A stretch of DNA of 47,805 nt. Source: Hydrogenophaga sp. (GTDB lineage Bacteria > Pseudomonadota > Gammaproteobacteria > Burkholderiales > Burkholderiaceae_C). The position numbers were made by a program, and so were the translations under genes. Numbering within the stretch: position 1 is the first letter of the stretch; every line of letters begins with the position of its first letter. The stretch covers positions 1 to 47,805 of the forward strand of contig NZ_JAHCKK010000028.1 of assembly GCF_026125825.1 (NCBI RefSeq), read 5' to 3'. The notes beneath the pieces were generated by a model. That model did no database searches, was not told where the DNA came from, and saw only the letters and a program-made list of their open reading frames with translations. Shown piece by piece: positions 23,683 through 32,387 of this stretch.

Positions 23683-25322
23683 GTATTCCCCCGACCCGTA
23701 TGTGGCGGCGTTGTTGTCGAATCGCGGGCCGCTGCAGGAGTGCACGCTGCGCGTGGCTCCTTGGGCAGGCCGAACAGCAAATCGTCCAGAAATCGCATGA
23801 CGCCCAACGCCTCCGCCAACAGCGCCATGCCGATCAGTTCAACGACGGGCAGCAGTCCGATGTGGGACGCCTTCTGCAGCCACCCGATCATCATCATCGC
23901 GGCAATGGTTTGCAGCGTCAATCGGAGCAGCCAGCCCAACAGCATCCGAAGCTGTGCCAGCCAGTGGCGCGTTCGGGGCGACCATGATCGGTAACCCGAT
24001 CGCCATTGGCTGACCGTTTTCCTGGCCCTGCCCACCCAGGGGCGTGAGCGCCAGCGGTGCGCCAGCACGCGGACGCAGCGTGGCGCGCGGCGCCATAACA
24101 CGTGGACGATGAAGACCACCGCGATGACCGCAAGGCCTGCACCGAATAGGTGCCAATCGGGTGGCATGCTCCAGTTGGCCTGGCGCTTGTAGCCGCGTCC
24201 GTAGGTCAGGAAGTTGTCCAGCGCCATGGCATGGGCGTGGACGCCCGGCAGCAGGCCATGCACCGGCGAATTGGCGAAGTCGTTGTAGCCGGGCACGTGC
24301 GCGCCCACGAAGACGAATTTGTCCCTCAGGTCGTAGTTGAGCTGCTCCTGGGTCATTTGGCCCAGCTGACTCATGGACAGCGTGCGGTGATAGGGACACA
24401 GCGGCGGTTGGATCGCCGGTTCCCAGAGTTGCCTCAATACGCCGGGAATCAGGTTCGTCCAGCGCGGCTCGCCGGGGCGGCAGTGCACGAGGTGGGTTGG
24501 GCGCATTTCCTGGGTGGCTGAGTTGTGGCCCCAGATCAGCGCCATGGGGGCGGTTTCCACGCCCAGGTTCAGCTTCTCCGACTGCTGCGCCATCATCATG
24601 GCGGCGCTCGAATACGGCGGGGCGCGGGCGTCGGGGGAAGTGACGCCCCTGTCCCAGCCGTTGAAGGTCCGGTGCCGGCTCAGTTCGTAAGTCCAGGCAA
24701 TGCCGTCCAGTGGATCAGGTACATAGTCCACGCCCACGAGTGTGAAACAGGCTTGACCGTCCATGTCCGTGAGCCCGTTGAGCCCTTCGCGAACGCGCAG
24801 CCGTCCCGCGTCGTCGGCCAGGGCGGCCAGGTACACGCCAATGCCTGCCTTGTGCAACTGGCACAAGGCGACAGCGAGATGCGGGAGTGTGGGGTCCTGC
24901 CGCGCCTGCCCGAAAGTGATGTCCAGGAAGATGGCCTTGGGCCGCTGCCCGTGTTCGTTCGCCAGCCGCAACAGGTTGTCCGCGTGTGCCTCATAGCTGA
25001 TCGGCCAGGCGCTGCCCGTGGCAGACAGGAACTCCTCGTCGTACACCACGACGGTGATGCGGTCGCGTTCCTTGTCCGGGTAGAACCACTGGGCCGTGAG
25101 CGGCGCCTGACCGCGAGCCATGAACCGCGTCAGCACCGCGCCCTGGGCGTTGATGCGGTCGCCGATCGAGAGCATGAGAAACGACACCAGCAGCAGGATG
25201 CCGAAGGACAGCAGCAGGATGGGCAGATGGCGCGGGCGCGGCACATCGCGGCGCTCGCCAAACACCAGGGCTTTTCTCGTCCAGTCGACCAGCCGCGTGC
25301 GCCCGCTTCGTTGGGTCGCCAT
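23679..25322 (-). CDS. CHASE2-domain membrane protein without output domain
   Basis: A 547-residue protein. One membrane helix (about 33-52) is followed by a large periplasmic CHASE2 sensor (about 55-375). Its diagnostic end is GKFVFVGAH-type DLRDKFVFVGAHVPGYNDF ... SPVHGLLPGVHAHAMALDNFLTYGRG. Three more helices follow (about 391-410, 456-480, 486-508), with a strongly basic cytosolic loop (411-455) between them, and a short tail. CHASE2 normally precedes a histidine kinase, GGDEF or adenylate cyclase domain; none is present here. ATG 25322 is chosen because AGGAGGG lies just upstream. Coupled to the SH3-like and M48 genes. Probably an envelope sensor acting through a partner. Confidence 0.85.
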   Translation of the reverse strand: MATQRSGRTRLVDWTRKALVFGERRDVPRPRHLPILLLSFGILLLVSFLMLSIGDRINAQGAVLTRFMARGQAPLTAQWFYPDKERDRITVVVYDEEFLSATGSAWPISYEAHADNLLRLANEHGQRPKAIFLDITFGQARQDPTLPHLAVALCQLHKAGIGVYLAALADDAGRLRVREGLNGLTDMDGQACFTLVGVDYVPDPLDGIAWTYELSRHRTFNGWDRGVTSPDARAPPYSSAAMMMAQQSEKLNLGVETAPMALIWGHNSATQEMRPTHLVHCRPGEPRWTNLIPGVLRQLWEPAIQPPLCPYHRTLSMSQLGQMTQEQLNYDLRDKFVFVGAHVPGYNDFANSPVHGLLPGVHAHAMALDNFLTYGRGYKRQANWSMPPDWHLFGAGLAVIAVVFIVHVLWRRAPRCVRVLAHRWRSRPWVGRARKTVSQWRSGYRSWSPRTRHWLAQLRMLLGWLLRLTLQTIAAMMMIGWLQKASHIGLLPVVELIGMALLAEALGVMRFLDDLLFGLPKEPRAACTPAAARDSTTTPPHTGRGNT

Positions 25323-25389
25323 CCTCTTCCCTCCTGCGATGGTTTCCATCCATCTGCGGGTTGTTCCGCCTTGTCCTGCAGGTTAATGG

Positions 25390-25441
25390 GCCGTCGGCGA
25401 ATCGCCAAGCGCAATTGCGCTGGAGGAAGCCACCCGACGGC
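25390..25441. promoter_or_regulatory. Nested dyads in the CHASE2/fadD divergent region
   Basis: An outer inverted repeat GCCGTCGG (25390-25397) and CCGACGGC (25434-25441) encloses a perfect 12-bp palindrome GCGCAATTGCGC (25409-25420). The spacing on either side is 11 and 13 bases. This lies 68-119 bases upstream of the CHASE2 ATG and about 150-200 bases upstream of fadD. It looks like a regulator site; its owner is unknown. Confidence 0.45.
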
Positions 25442-25593
25442 GTCAAACTTCGGTTTTGGTAGCAGGAGCCCGGCCATCCAGGGCTTTTCGGGTAGCCTTG
25501 TCAGGGCCGCGTAAGGGAAAAACCGAGGCCGGGGGCCGGACTTCCCACAGACAATGCGCGGTTGTCCTATTCACAAGAACGAGGAGTTTCCGA

Positions 25594-27282
25594 ATGACCG
25601 AACCGATGGCCAACCGTCCTTGGCTGGGGGCCTATCCCGCCGGGGTGCCTGCCGACATCGACGTGGCGCAATACCCCTCGCTGGTGCACCTGATGGAGGA
25701 GAGCTTCCAGAAGCACGCCGGCCGCACCGCCTACAGCTTCATGGGCAAAGACGTCAGCTTCGCGCAGACCGACAGTCTCTCGCAGGCGTTTGCGGCCTAC
25801 CTGCAGGGCCTGGGTCTGGTCAAGGGCGATCGCGTGGCCATCATGATGCCCAACGTGCCTCAGTACCCGGTGGCGGTGGCCGGCATACTGCGCGCGGGCT
25901 TCGTGGTGGTCAACGTCAACCCCCTGTACACCCCGCGTGAACTCGAGCACCAGCTCAAGGACTCGGGCGCCAAGGCCATTGTGATCATCGAGAACTTCGC
26001 ACACACGCTGCAGCAGTGCATGGCCAACACGCCGACCAAGCACGTGGTGCTCGCGGCCATGGGCGATCAGCTGGGGCTGCTCAAGGGCGCGCTGGTGAAC
26101 TACGTGGTGCGCAACGTCAAGAAGATGGTGCCGGCCTACAGCCTGCCGCAGGCGGTGCGCTTCAACGACGCGATCGCCAAGGGTGCGCGCGGGACGCTCA
26201 AGCGGCCCGAGATCAAGCCCGACGACATGGCCGTGCTGCAGTACACCGGGGGCACGACGGGCGTGAGCAAGGGCGCGGTGCTCCAGCACCGCAACGTCAT
26301 CGCCAACGTGCTGCAATCCGAGGCCTGGAACGACCCGGTGATGAAGAAGGTGCCGGCCGGTGAACAGCCCACCAGCGTGTGCGCCCTGCCGCTGTACCAC
26401 ATCTTCGCGTTCACCGTGAACATGATGCTGGCCATGCGCACAGGCGGCAAGACCATCCTGATCCCCAACCCGCGCGACCTGCCCGCCGTGCTCAAGGAAC
26501 TGAGCAAGCACACCTTCCACAGCTTCCCGGCGGTCAACACACTGTTCAACGGGCTGGCCAACCACCCCGACTTCAACACCGTCAACTGGAGCAACCTCAA
26601 GGTTTCGGTCGGCGGTGGCATGGCGGTTCAAAGCGCGGTGGCCAAGCTCTGGCTGGAGAAGACCGGTTGCCCCATCTGCGAAGGCTACGGCCTGAGCGAG
26701 ACCAGCCCGTCGGCCAGCTGCAACCCCACCACCAGCACCGAGTACAGCGGCACCATCGGCGTGCCCCTGCCCAACACCTACATGAAGTGCCTGGACGACG
26801 ACGGCAACGAAGTGCCGGTGGGCCAGCCGGGCGAGATCGCCATCAAGGGCCCGCAGGTCATGGCGGGCTACTGGCAGCGCCCCGACGAGACCGCCAAGGT
26901 CATGACCGCCGACGGCTTCTTCAAGAGCGGCGACGTGGGTGTGATGGACGCGCGCGGCTACTTCAAGATCGTGGACCGCAAGAAGGACATGGTCCTGGTC
27001 AGTGGCTTCAACGTGTACCCCAACGAAGTCGAAGACGTGGTGGCCCTGCTGCCTGGCGTTCTGGAGTGCGCCGTGGTCGGTGTGCCCGACGAGAAGTCGG
27101 GCGAGGCGGTCAAGCTGGTGATCGTCAAGAAGGACGAGAGCCTTACCGAAGCGCAGGTGCGGGAGTACTGCAAGACCAATCTCACGGGCTACAAGCAGCC
27201 CAAGGTGGTGGAATTCCGCACCGAGCTGCCCAAGACACCGGTTGGCAAGATCCTTCGGCGCGAGTTGCGCGACAAGAAGTGA
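25594..27282 (+). CDS. fadD: Long-chain fatty acid-CoA ligase
   Basis: A 562-residue adenylate-forming enzyme that activates fatty acids to acyl-CoA at the inner face of the membrane. The ATP/AMP signature YTGGTTGVSKGA is near residue 215, GYGLSETSP near 365, GWFKSGD-equivalent DGFFKSGDVG near 445, and the catalytic C-terminal lysine in TPVGKILRRELR. Length and block order match FadD. GAGGAG lies 8 bases before the ATG at 25594. A strong UUCG-loop terminator follows. The divergent promoter region with CHASE2 holds nested dyads. Confidence 0.93.
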   Translation: MTEPMANRPWLGAYPAGVPADIDVAQYPSLVHLMEESFQKHAGRTAYSFMGKDVSFAQTDSLSQAFAAYLQGLGLVKGDRVAIMMPNVPQYPVAVAGILRAGFVVVNVNPLYTPRELEHQLKDSGAKAIVIIENFAHTLQQCMANTPTKHVVLAAMGDQLGLLKGALVNYVVRNVKKMVPAYSLPQAVRFNDAIAKGARGTLKRPEIKPDDMAVLQYTGGTTGVSKGAVLQHRNVIANVLQSEAWNDPVMKKVPAGEQPTSVCALPLYHIFAFTVNMMLAMRTGGKTILIPNPRDLPAVLKELSKHTFHSFPAVNTLFNGLANHPDFNTVNWSNLKVSVGGGMAVQSAVAKLWLEKTGCPICEGYGLSETSPSASCNPTTSTEYSGTIGVPLPNTYMKCLDDDGNEVPVGQPGEIAIKGPQVMAGYWQRPDETAKVMTADGFFKSGDVGVMDARGYFKIVDRKKDMVLVSGFNVYPNEVEDVVALLPGVLECAVVGVPDEKSGEAVKLVIVKKDESLTEAQVREYCKTNLTGYKQPKVVEFRTELPKTPVGKILRRELRDKK

Positions 27283-27308
27283 GGTCCTGGCGCGCTGCGC
27301 CACAATGC

Positions 27309-27335
27309 AGGGCGGCTTCGGCCGCCCTTTCTTTT
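27309..27335 (+). terminator. Rho-independent terminator after fadD
   Basis: AGGGCGGC (27309-27316), loop TTCG, GCCGCCCT (27321-27328), then TTCTTTT. An 8-bp perfect stem with a stable UUCG tetraloop and a U-rich tail, 26 bases past the fadD stop. Transcription of mtnN would then need its own promoter or readthrough. Confidence 0.88.
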
Positions 27336-27358
27336 GTCTGCCCAGGAGTGACCCTTCC

Positions 27359-28111
27359 GTGACCACGATCGCCATCGTCAGCGCCCTGCACGAAGAACTG
27401 GCCGCCGTGCTCGATCTCATGCCCGATGAGCAGCAACAGGTCGTGGGTGGGCGCACGTTCTGGCGAGGTCACCTGCAGGGGCATGACGTGGTGGCGGTGC
27501 TCTCGGGCATCGGCAAGGTGGCCGCCGCCACCACCGCCGCCGTGCTCATCGAGCGATTCGGTGTGCAACGCATCGTGTTCACCGGCGTGGCCGGCGGGCT
27601 GGCGCCGGGCGTGAACGTGGGCGATGTGGTGGTGGCCCGGCACTTCCTGCAGCACGACATGGACGCCTCGCCGATCTTTCCGCGCCATGAGGTTCCAGGC
27701 TATGGTCGTTCGCGTTTCGATGCCGACGCCATGCTCACGGCCCAGCTCGTGCGGGCAAGCGAGCAGGTGATGCGCGAGCTGCCTTCGCGGCTGGGTGCCG
27801 AAGTGATGCGGGCCTTTGGCCTGGAGGCGCCGCGCTGCCACCAGGGCCTGCTGATCAGCGGTGACCGCTTCGTCTCGACCACCGCAGAGAGCCTGGCCCT
27901 GCGCGATGCCTTGCCCGATGCGCTCGCGGTGGAAATGGAGGGCGCCGCCTTTGCCCAGGTGTGCCACGACTACGGTGTGCCGCTGGCCGTGGTGCGCACC
28001 ATTTCCGACCGTGCTGACGACGCCGCCCATGTGGACTTCCCGCGCTTCCTGCGCGAGGTCGCGAGCCGCTACAGCGGCGCGGTCATCGACGCGCTGCTGG
28101 CGCAGCGCTGA
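27359..28111 (+). CDS. mtnN: 5'-methylthioadenosine/S-adenosylhomocysteine nucleosidase
   Basis: A 250-residue cytosolic enzyme cleaving adenine from MTA and SAH, which feeds methionine salvage and autoinducer-2 precursor release. Expected residues: HEELAAV near the N-terminus, FTGVAGGLAPGVNVGDVVVA, the ribose-binding EMEGAAFAQV, and the catalytic Asp in SDRAD. A GTG at 27359 is used, with AGGAG 10-11 bases upstream and the family start TTIAIVSALHEEL immediately after. It follows the fadD terminator by 23 bases. An insertion around residues 110-155 (QLVRASEQVMRELPSRLGAEVMRAFGLEAPRCHQ) is longer than in E. coli MtnN. Confidence 0.9.
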   Translation: MTTIAIVSALHEELAAVLDLMPDEQQQVVGGRTFWRGHLQGHDVVAVLSGIGKVAAATTAAVLIERFGVQRIVFTGVAGGLAPGVNVGDVVVARHFLQHDMDASPIFPRHEVPGYGRSRFDADAMLTAQLVRASEQVMRELPSRLGAEVMRAFGLEAPRCHQGLLISGDRFVSTTAESLALRDALPDALAVEMEGAAFAQVCHDYGVPLAVVRTISDRADDAAHVDFPRFLREVASRYSGAVIDALLAQR

Positions 28112-28117
28112 GCGGCG

Positions 28118-29104
28118 CTACCTCAGCCAGCCGCGCTTGCGGAAGTAGAGCATCGGCAGGACCGCGGACAACACCATCAACGCCAGCGCCAGTGGGTAGC
28201 CGTAGTGCCACTTCAGCTCAGGCATGAAGTCGAAATTCATGCCATAGCTGCTGGCCACCAGCGTCGGGGGCAACAGGGAGACGCTGGCCACCGAGAAGAT
28301 CTTGATGATCTTGTTCTGGTTGATGTTGATGAAACCGACGGTCGCGTCCATCAGGAAGTTGATCTTGTCGAACAGGAAGGCGGTGTGGCTGTCGAGCGAG
28401 TCCAGGTCGCGCAGAATCTGTCGCGCATCTTCGAACTGCTCGGCGCTGAGCATGCGGCTGCGCATCATGAAGCTCACCGCGCGGCGCGTGTCCATCACGT
28501 TGCGGCGGATGCGGCCTGACATGTCCTCGTGCCGCGCAATGGCCGAGAGCGCCTCGCTCAGCAGGTTGTCCGAGGCGTTGCTGTCGAGCACCTTCTTGCT
28601 CACGGTTTCGATCTCGTCGTAGATGTCCTCCAGCGTGTCGGCGCAGTACTCGGCGTCGGCGTCGAACAGCATCAGCAGGACGTCCTTGGCATCCTCGATC
28701 AGGCCCGGCATGCGGCGCGCGCGCATGCGCAGCAGGCGAAACACCGGCACGTCCTCGTCGTGGATCGAGAACAGCACGCCCCGGCTCTTGAGTGTGTCGT
28801 TGTGCTCGTTCAGGATGAAGGCCACACGCACCGCGCGCGGGTCTTCGTCGTCGTCGATCAGGAAGTCCGAGCGCACATGCAGCTCGCCGTTGTCTTCCTC
28901 GAAGAAACGCGCCGACTCCTCGATGTCGTCGTCCATCGCGTCTTCGGGAATCGAAAGGCCAAAGTGCTGCTTGACCCAGCGGCGCTCTTCGGGGGTGGGG
29001 TCTTCCAGGTCGACCCAGATGGGCTTGAAGCGGGCCAGCTCTTCGAGCGACTCGATTTCTTCCTGGAACAGGCGGCCATTGGCCAGGGTGAATACGTTGA
29101 GCAT
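28118..29104 (-). CDS. corA: CorA-family magnesium/cobalt channel
   Basis: A 328-residue divalent-cation channel, pentameric in the family. A cytosolic alpha/beta domain and long stalk helix (residues 1 to about 265, rich in Asp/Glu: EDAMDDDIEESARFFEEDNGE) precede two C-terminal membrane helices. The pore signature YGMN is in VASSYGMNFDFMPELKWHYGYP, and the end RKRGWLR is the usual basic tail. The ATG at 29104 opens MLNVFTLANGRL. It converges on mtnN with a 6-base gap. A large nested hairpin lies 80-156 bases upstream on the transcribed side. Confidence 0.95.
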   Translation of the reverse strand: MLNVFTLANGRLFQEEIESLEELARFKPIWVDLEDPTPEERRWVKQHFGLSIPEDAMDDDIEESARFFEEDNGELHVRSDFLIDDDEDPRAVRVAFILNEHNDTLKSRGVLFSIHDEDVPVFRLLRMRARRMPGLIEDAKDVLLMLFDADAEYCADTLEDIYDEIETVSKKVLDSNASDNLLSEALSAIARHEDMSGRIRRNVMDTRRAVSFMMRSRMLSAEQFEDARQILRDLDSLDSHTAFLFDKINFLMDATVGFININQNKIIKIFSVASVSLLPPTLVASSYGMNFDFMPELKWHYGYPLALALMVLSAVLPMLYFRKRGWLR

Positions 29105-29183
29105 GACGGCGCTCCCGGCGGTTTCGTGCTGTCTGGCAAAAGGTCGAGGCCGGCGCAGCGGGCCTCGGGGGCGGTTCGGGTGC

Positions 29184-29260
29184 TGCTTTCAGCCGTCCGG
29201 CCGCCTGACCCAAAGCCGCCAGTGGCGGCGCTCAGACGGTCGCGGGGGTGGCTGAAAGCA
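29184..29260 (-). ncRNA. Long nested hairpin upstream of corA (candidate structured RNA)
   Basis: A 77-base region folds as three stacked stems. Outer: 11 perfect pairs (TGCTTTCAGCC 29184-29194 with GGCTGAAAGCA 29250-29260). Middle: 8 pairs (29201-29208 with 29232-29239), whose single mismatch becomes a G-U wobble only on the minus-strand RNA. Inner: GCCGCC-AGT-GGCGGC (29215-29229). It lies between the patatin stop and the corA start, both on the minus strand. It could be a corA leader, a processing or termination element for the upstream gene, or a dispersed DNA palindrome. No known riboswitch was recognised. Confidence 0.45.
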
Positions 29261-29314
29261 CACAACTGGGGGGTGTGCTTTCCATGCGTCTCTCCGGGTA
29301 TGAAACAAGGGGAA

Positions 29315-30580
29315 TTATGGCACTGCAGCACCGGCCTGGAGGTCCTGCGGGGCGGCAAAAAAGCGCATCAGTTCATCCTTTCGGCGCCAGGCGTCGTGTT
29401 CGCCCAACTCGATGAGGGCATTGACGAAGCCCGGCTCGAAGAGCAGGTAGCTTGCCAGCGCGGCCGCGCTGCCGGCCGCACCGCGCCGCGTGTCCAGCGC
29501 CCCCAGGCCCGCCAGGGTGTTGCGGGTGGGCGCGGGCAGTTCGCGGATGTGCTTGCTGGCAAGCTCGTCCAGCGAGAAGCTGGGCTGGATCGCCAGCACC
29601 TCCACAGGCCGGTAGGGCAGCGCGGCCGCCAGTCCGGGTGGCAGGCGGGCCAGGGTCTGGCTCACTCGCTGCGTCTGTTCCACGTCGGCTTGCAAGGTGT
29701 CGTGGAACACACTGGCCATGGCGTGGCCCGCGATGGTGCCGGCCGTGGGTTCGCCGCCGTTGCGCGCGGCCAACCCGGCCCGCTGGGGTTGGCCCACACC
29801 GATCACCAGGATGCGGCGCGCGCCAAACTGGATCGCCGGCGACAGCGGCGAGAGCTGCCGCATCGAACCGTCGCCGAAATGCTCCTTGTGCCCATCGACC
29901 CACAGCGGCACGGCCGGGAAGAGGAAGGGGATGGCGCTCGAAGCCATCAGGTGTTCGATGGTGATGGGCTGGAATTCCGAACGCCGCCCTGGCCGGTGCC
30001 AGGGCGGCACCGGGTGGCCGGGCCGCGTCTGGCAGAAGGTCCAGTGCTCACCGGTGGTGTAGCTCGAGGCCGTGACGCCCAGCGCATGGATCAGCCTTTG
30101 ATCCAGCGCGCGCTCCAGGCCCTGCAGGTCGATCGCGCGGTGCAGGGTGTCCACCAGGGGGAGCGTGTCGAGCAGCGCGCGGTGCCGGCGCACCTGCCGC
30201 GCCAGCGTGAGCCCGGCCACCACGCGGTTGGCCCGCACCCAGCCCGGTGCTTCGAGCCGGTAGACGCGCTCGGAGCGCAGGCCGCTCCAGAAGGTGGCCA
30301 GTTGGGACAGCGCGGGCAAGCCCTGGGTGGCGATGCTGGCGAGGTAGGTGGCATTGAGCGCGCCGGCCGAGGTCCCAAACAGCCACTGGAACGGAAACGG
30401 CGGCAGGGCCTGGCCCGGCCGAGCCTGCCCGGCCAGCAGCGCCCCCACGGCCTTGAGCACGCCCACCTGGTAGGCGGTGCGCGCGCCACCGCCCATCAGC
30501 ACCAGCGCACAGGCGTCGGCGCTGTGTTCCGCGGTGCGGGGCAGAAGGGTGTTGTGGGTGATAAGGGTGTCGAGGGACAA
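29315..30580 (-). CDS. Patatin-like phospholipase
   Basis: A 421-residue lipid acyl hydrolase candidate. The oxyanion motif GGGARTAYQVG (30-40) and nucleophile elbow GTSAG (69-73, S71) are present, with the partner Asp in HFGDGSMRQLSPL. The DGS form replaces the plant DGG/DGA but is common in bacteria. No signal peptide is visible. No ATG or GTG is available in frame upstream of the motif; a TTG at 30580 is the likely start, since a TGA precedes it. It lies 31 bases downstream of the histidine kinase gene and may be co-transcribed. The substrate is unknown. Confidence 0.82.
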   Translation of the reverse strand: MSLDTLITHNTLLPRTAEHSADACALVLMGGGARTAYQVGVLKAVGALLAGQARPGQALPPFPFQWLFGTSAGALNATYLASIATQGLPALSQLATFWSGLRSERVYRLEAPGWVRANRVVAGLTLARQVRRHRALLDTLPLVDTLHRAIDLQGLERALDQRLIHALGVTASSYTTGEHWTFCQTRPGHPVPPWHRPGRRSEFQPITIEHLMASSAIPFLFPAVPLWVDGHKEHFGDGSMRQLSPLSPAIQFGARRILVIGVGQPQRAGLAARNGGEPTAGTIAGHAMASVFHDTLQADVEQTQRVSQTLARLPPGLAAALPYRPVEVLAIQPSFSLDELASKHIRELPAPTRNTLAGLGALDTRRGAAGSAAALASYLLFEPGFVNALIELGEHDAWRRKDELMRFFAAPQDLQAGAAVP

Positions 30581-30611
30581 GGGCGAATCGCGTGGTGGGG
30601 ACCGTCACATG

Positions 30612-32387
30612 CTAAACAATCCCGGCCGCCGGGTGGATGGCCTCGTCCATCCGCCGCTGAAGCGCCTGCGGGTCGACGGGTTTGTGCAGCAGGGTGATGT
30701 CTTGCTGCATGTCTCCATCGGTCAGCTGAATGCTCGCGTCGCCTGTGATCACCAGCGCGGGCACTTCCCGCTCGAGGATGCCCCGCAGGCGAGCGATGGC
30801 TTGCAGGCCATTGAAGTCCTCGCTCAAGTGGTAGTCGACGACGAACAGCGAAATCGACGCATCGTTGTTCCAGGCCAGCACCAGGGCCTCGCGCATCGTT
30901 CGTGCGCCGAGCACCGTATGGCCCCAGCCACTGAGCAGGTGCGTGAGGGCGCGAACGATCTGCTCGTCGTTGTCCAGCACCAGCACCACCAGGCCCGAAG
31001 CAGCGGGCGCGCGTGGCGGCATGGGCGGCTCGCTCACCGGTCTGCTGCCGGGCAGAAGCAGGCCGAACAGCGATCCACGTCCCAGGCGGGAGCGCACGAC
31101 AAGGCGCGCCCCCAGAAGATCGGCCGACCTGTGCACGATCGACAGACCCAGGCCGAACCCCCGGGACCGGGCCGATGCGCGGGCTGCATTGCTGGCCTGG
31201 TAGAACTCGTCGAAGACCTGGGGCAGTTCCTGCTCCGGGATGCCGATGCCTGTGTCCCAGACCTGGATCTCCACGTTGTTCCCGCGGCGCCTGGCCCCCA
31301 CCAGCACCCCGCCCTCTTCGGTGTACCGGACCGCGTTGGCCACCAGATTCAGCAGGATGGTGTGCAGCACCGCAGGGTCGGCCTCCACCCAAAGCGGCGT
31401 CTGGACGATGCGGATCCGAAGGCCTTTCGATTGCGCCTGTTCCCTCAACACCTCGCCCACCTGCGAGAGGATCGGGTTGATCGCGCACGGGGTCCGTCGA
31501 ACCGTGACCGCGCCGGAGTCCAGGCGCGACATTTCCATCAGCACCTGCAGCAGCTGGCCCATGCTCCCCAGCACCGACTGCATCCGGTCGGCGATATCAG
31601 CCAGCTCCCGATGGGAGGGTTGCGGGTCGCGCACCAGGCGTTGCAGTGAAGGAACGAACAAGCCCATCGCATGGATGGGTTGCCGCAGGTCGTGGCTGGC
31701 CGCCGCAAGGAACCGCGTCTTGCGCCGGTCAGACGATTCCGCGTGTTCCTTGGCGGCGGTCAGGTGGTCCACCAGTTGCTCGTTCTCGATGCGCAATTGG
31801 ATGGATTCGCGCAGCGACCGGGGAATGCTGCGTGCGAACGACGCGGTGAACACGAGGTACAGCAGCGAAAGAAGGCCGAGCATGTTCAGCGATGGATCCG
31901 CGTCGAACAGGCACCGGATGGCGAAAGGCATCAGGCAAGGGATGGAGAAGCTCACCTGCGCCGGCCAGAACGATCCGATGGACTGGGTCGCACTGGCCAG
32001 GATGCCGCACAGCACGAACGCGATCATGGCCAGTGTGAAGGGGTCTTCGGGCGTGAAGAATGGGAGCGCAATGCTGCCCCACACCATGCCGGCGCCGGCA
32101 GAAGCCGCGGTGAGGACCCATGCCCACTGGCGGACGTTGCCTTCGTGGTGCGGGTGACGGCGGTGCCAGGCGTAGAGGCCCAGGCGGCCCGCTGAGTAGG
32201 CCACCATCGCGCACCACCAGGCCAGAACGTAACTGCCGGGCAGGCCCCGCAGAATCAGCAGCCAGGCCGCCCCGCTGGCCAGCATCACGGTGCCCAGCAC
32301 CATCCCTGGCAGGTGCCGCAGAAGAATCCCCACTTGTTCGTGCAAGAGGCGCTGCTCCAGCCTCAACGTATCGAGGTTGCTCGGCAT
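30612..32387 (-). CDS. Hybrid sensor histidine kinase/response regulator
   Basis: About 591 residues. Residues 20-190 contain six to seven membrane helices and no sizeable periplasmic loop, so it probably senses a membrane signal. Then comes the phospho-acceptor helix FLAAASHDLRQPIHAMGLF (H near 232), the HATPase with N-box ILLNLVANAVRYTEEGG and G-boxes WDTGIGIPEQE and GFGLGLSIVHRSADLL, and a C-terminal receiver (VLVLDNDEQIV, phospho-Asp in VVDYHLSEDF, Lys in LLHKPVDP). The HDLRQP motif defines a proteobacterial hybrid-kinase subgroup. Start 32387 or 32396 is ambiguous; GGGGA fits the former better. No DNA-binding partner regulator is adjacent. It is divergent from hpf. Confidence 0.88.
   Translation of the reverse strand: MPSNLDTLRLEQRLLHEQVGILLRHLPGMVLGTVMLASGAAWLLILRGLPGSYVLAWWCAMVAYSAGRLGLYAWHRRHPHHEGNVRQWAWVLTAASAGAGMVWGSIALPFFTPEDPFTLAMIAFVLCGILASATQSIGSFWPAQVSFSIPCLMPFAIRCLFDADPSLNMLGLLSLLYLVFTASFARSIPRSLRESIQLRIENEQLVDHLTAAKEHAESSDRRKTRFLAAASHDLRQPIHAMGLFVPSLQRLVRDPQPSHRELADIADRMQSVLGSMGQLLQVLMEMSRLDSGAVTVRRTPCAINPILSQVGEVLREQAQSKGLRIRIVQTPLWVEADPAVLHTILLNLVANAVRYTEEGGVLVGARRRGNNVEIQVWDTGIGIPEQELPQVFDEFYQASNAARASARSRGFGLGLSIVHRSADLLGARLVVRSRLGRGSLFGLLLPGSRPVSEPPMPPRAPAASGLVVLVLDNDEQIVRALTHLLSGWGHTVLGARTMREALVLAWNNDASISLFVVDYHLSEDFNGLQAIARLRGILEREVPALVITGDASIQLTDGDMQQDITLLHKPVDPQALQRRMDEAIHPAAGIV

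Noticed and set aside
29828-29900. Patatin DGS in place of DGG as an inactivating change
   Set aside because: DGS is common in bacterial patatin-like enzymes and the catalytic Asp is retained.
30048-30608. A second frame with an upstream GTG as the patatin start
   Set aside because: It is in a different frame from the GTSAG motif; an in-frame TGA blocks extension of the true frame, leaving TTG at 30580.
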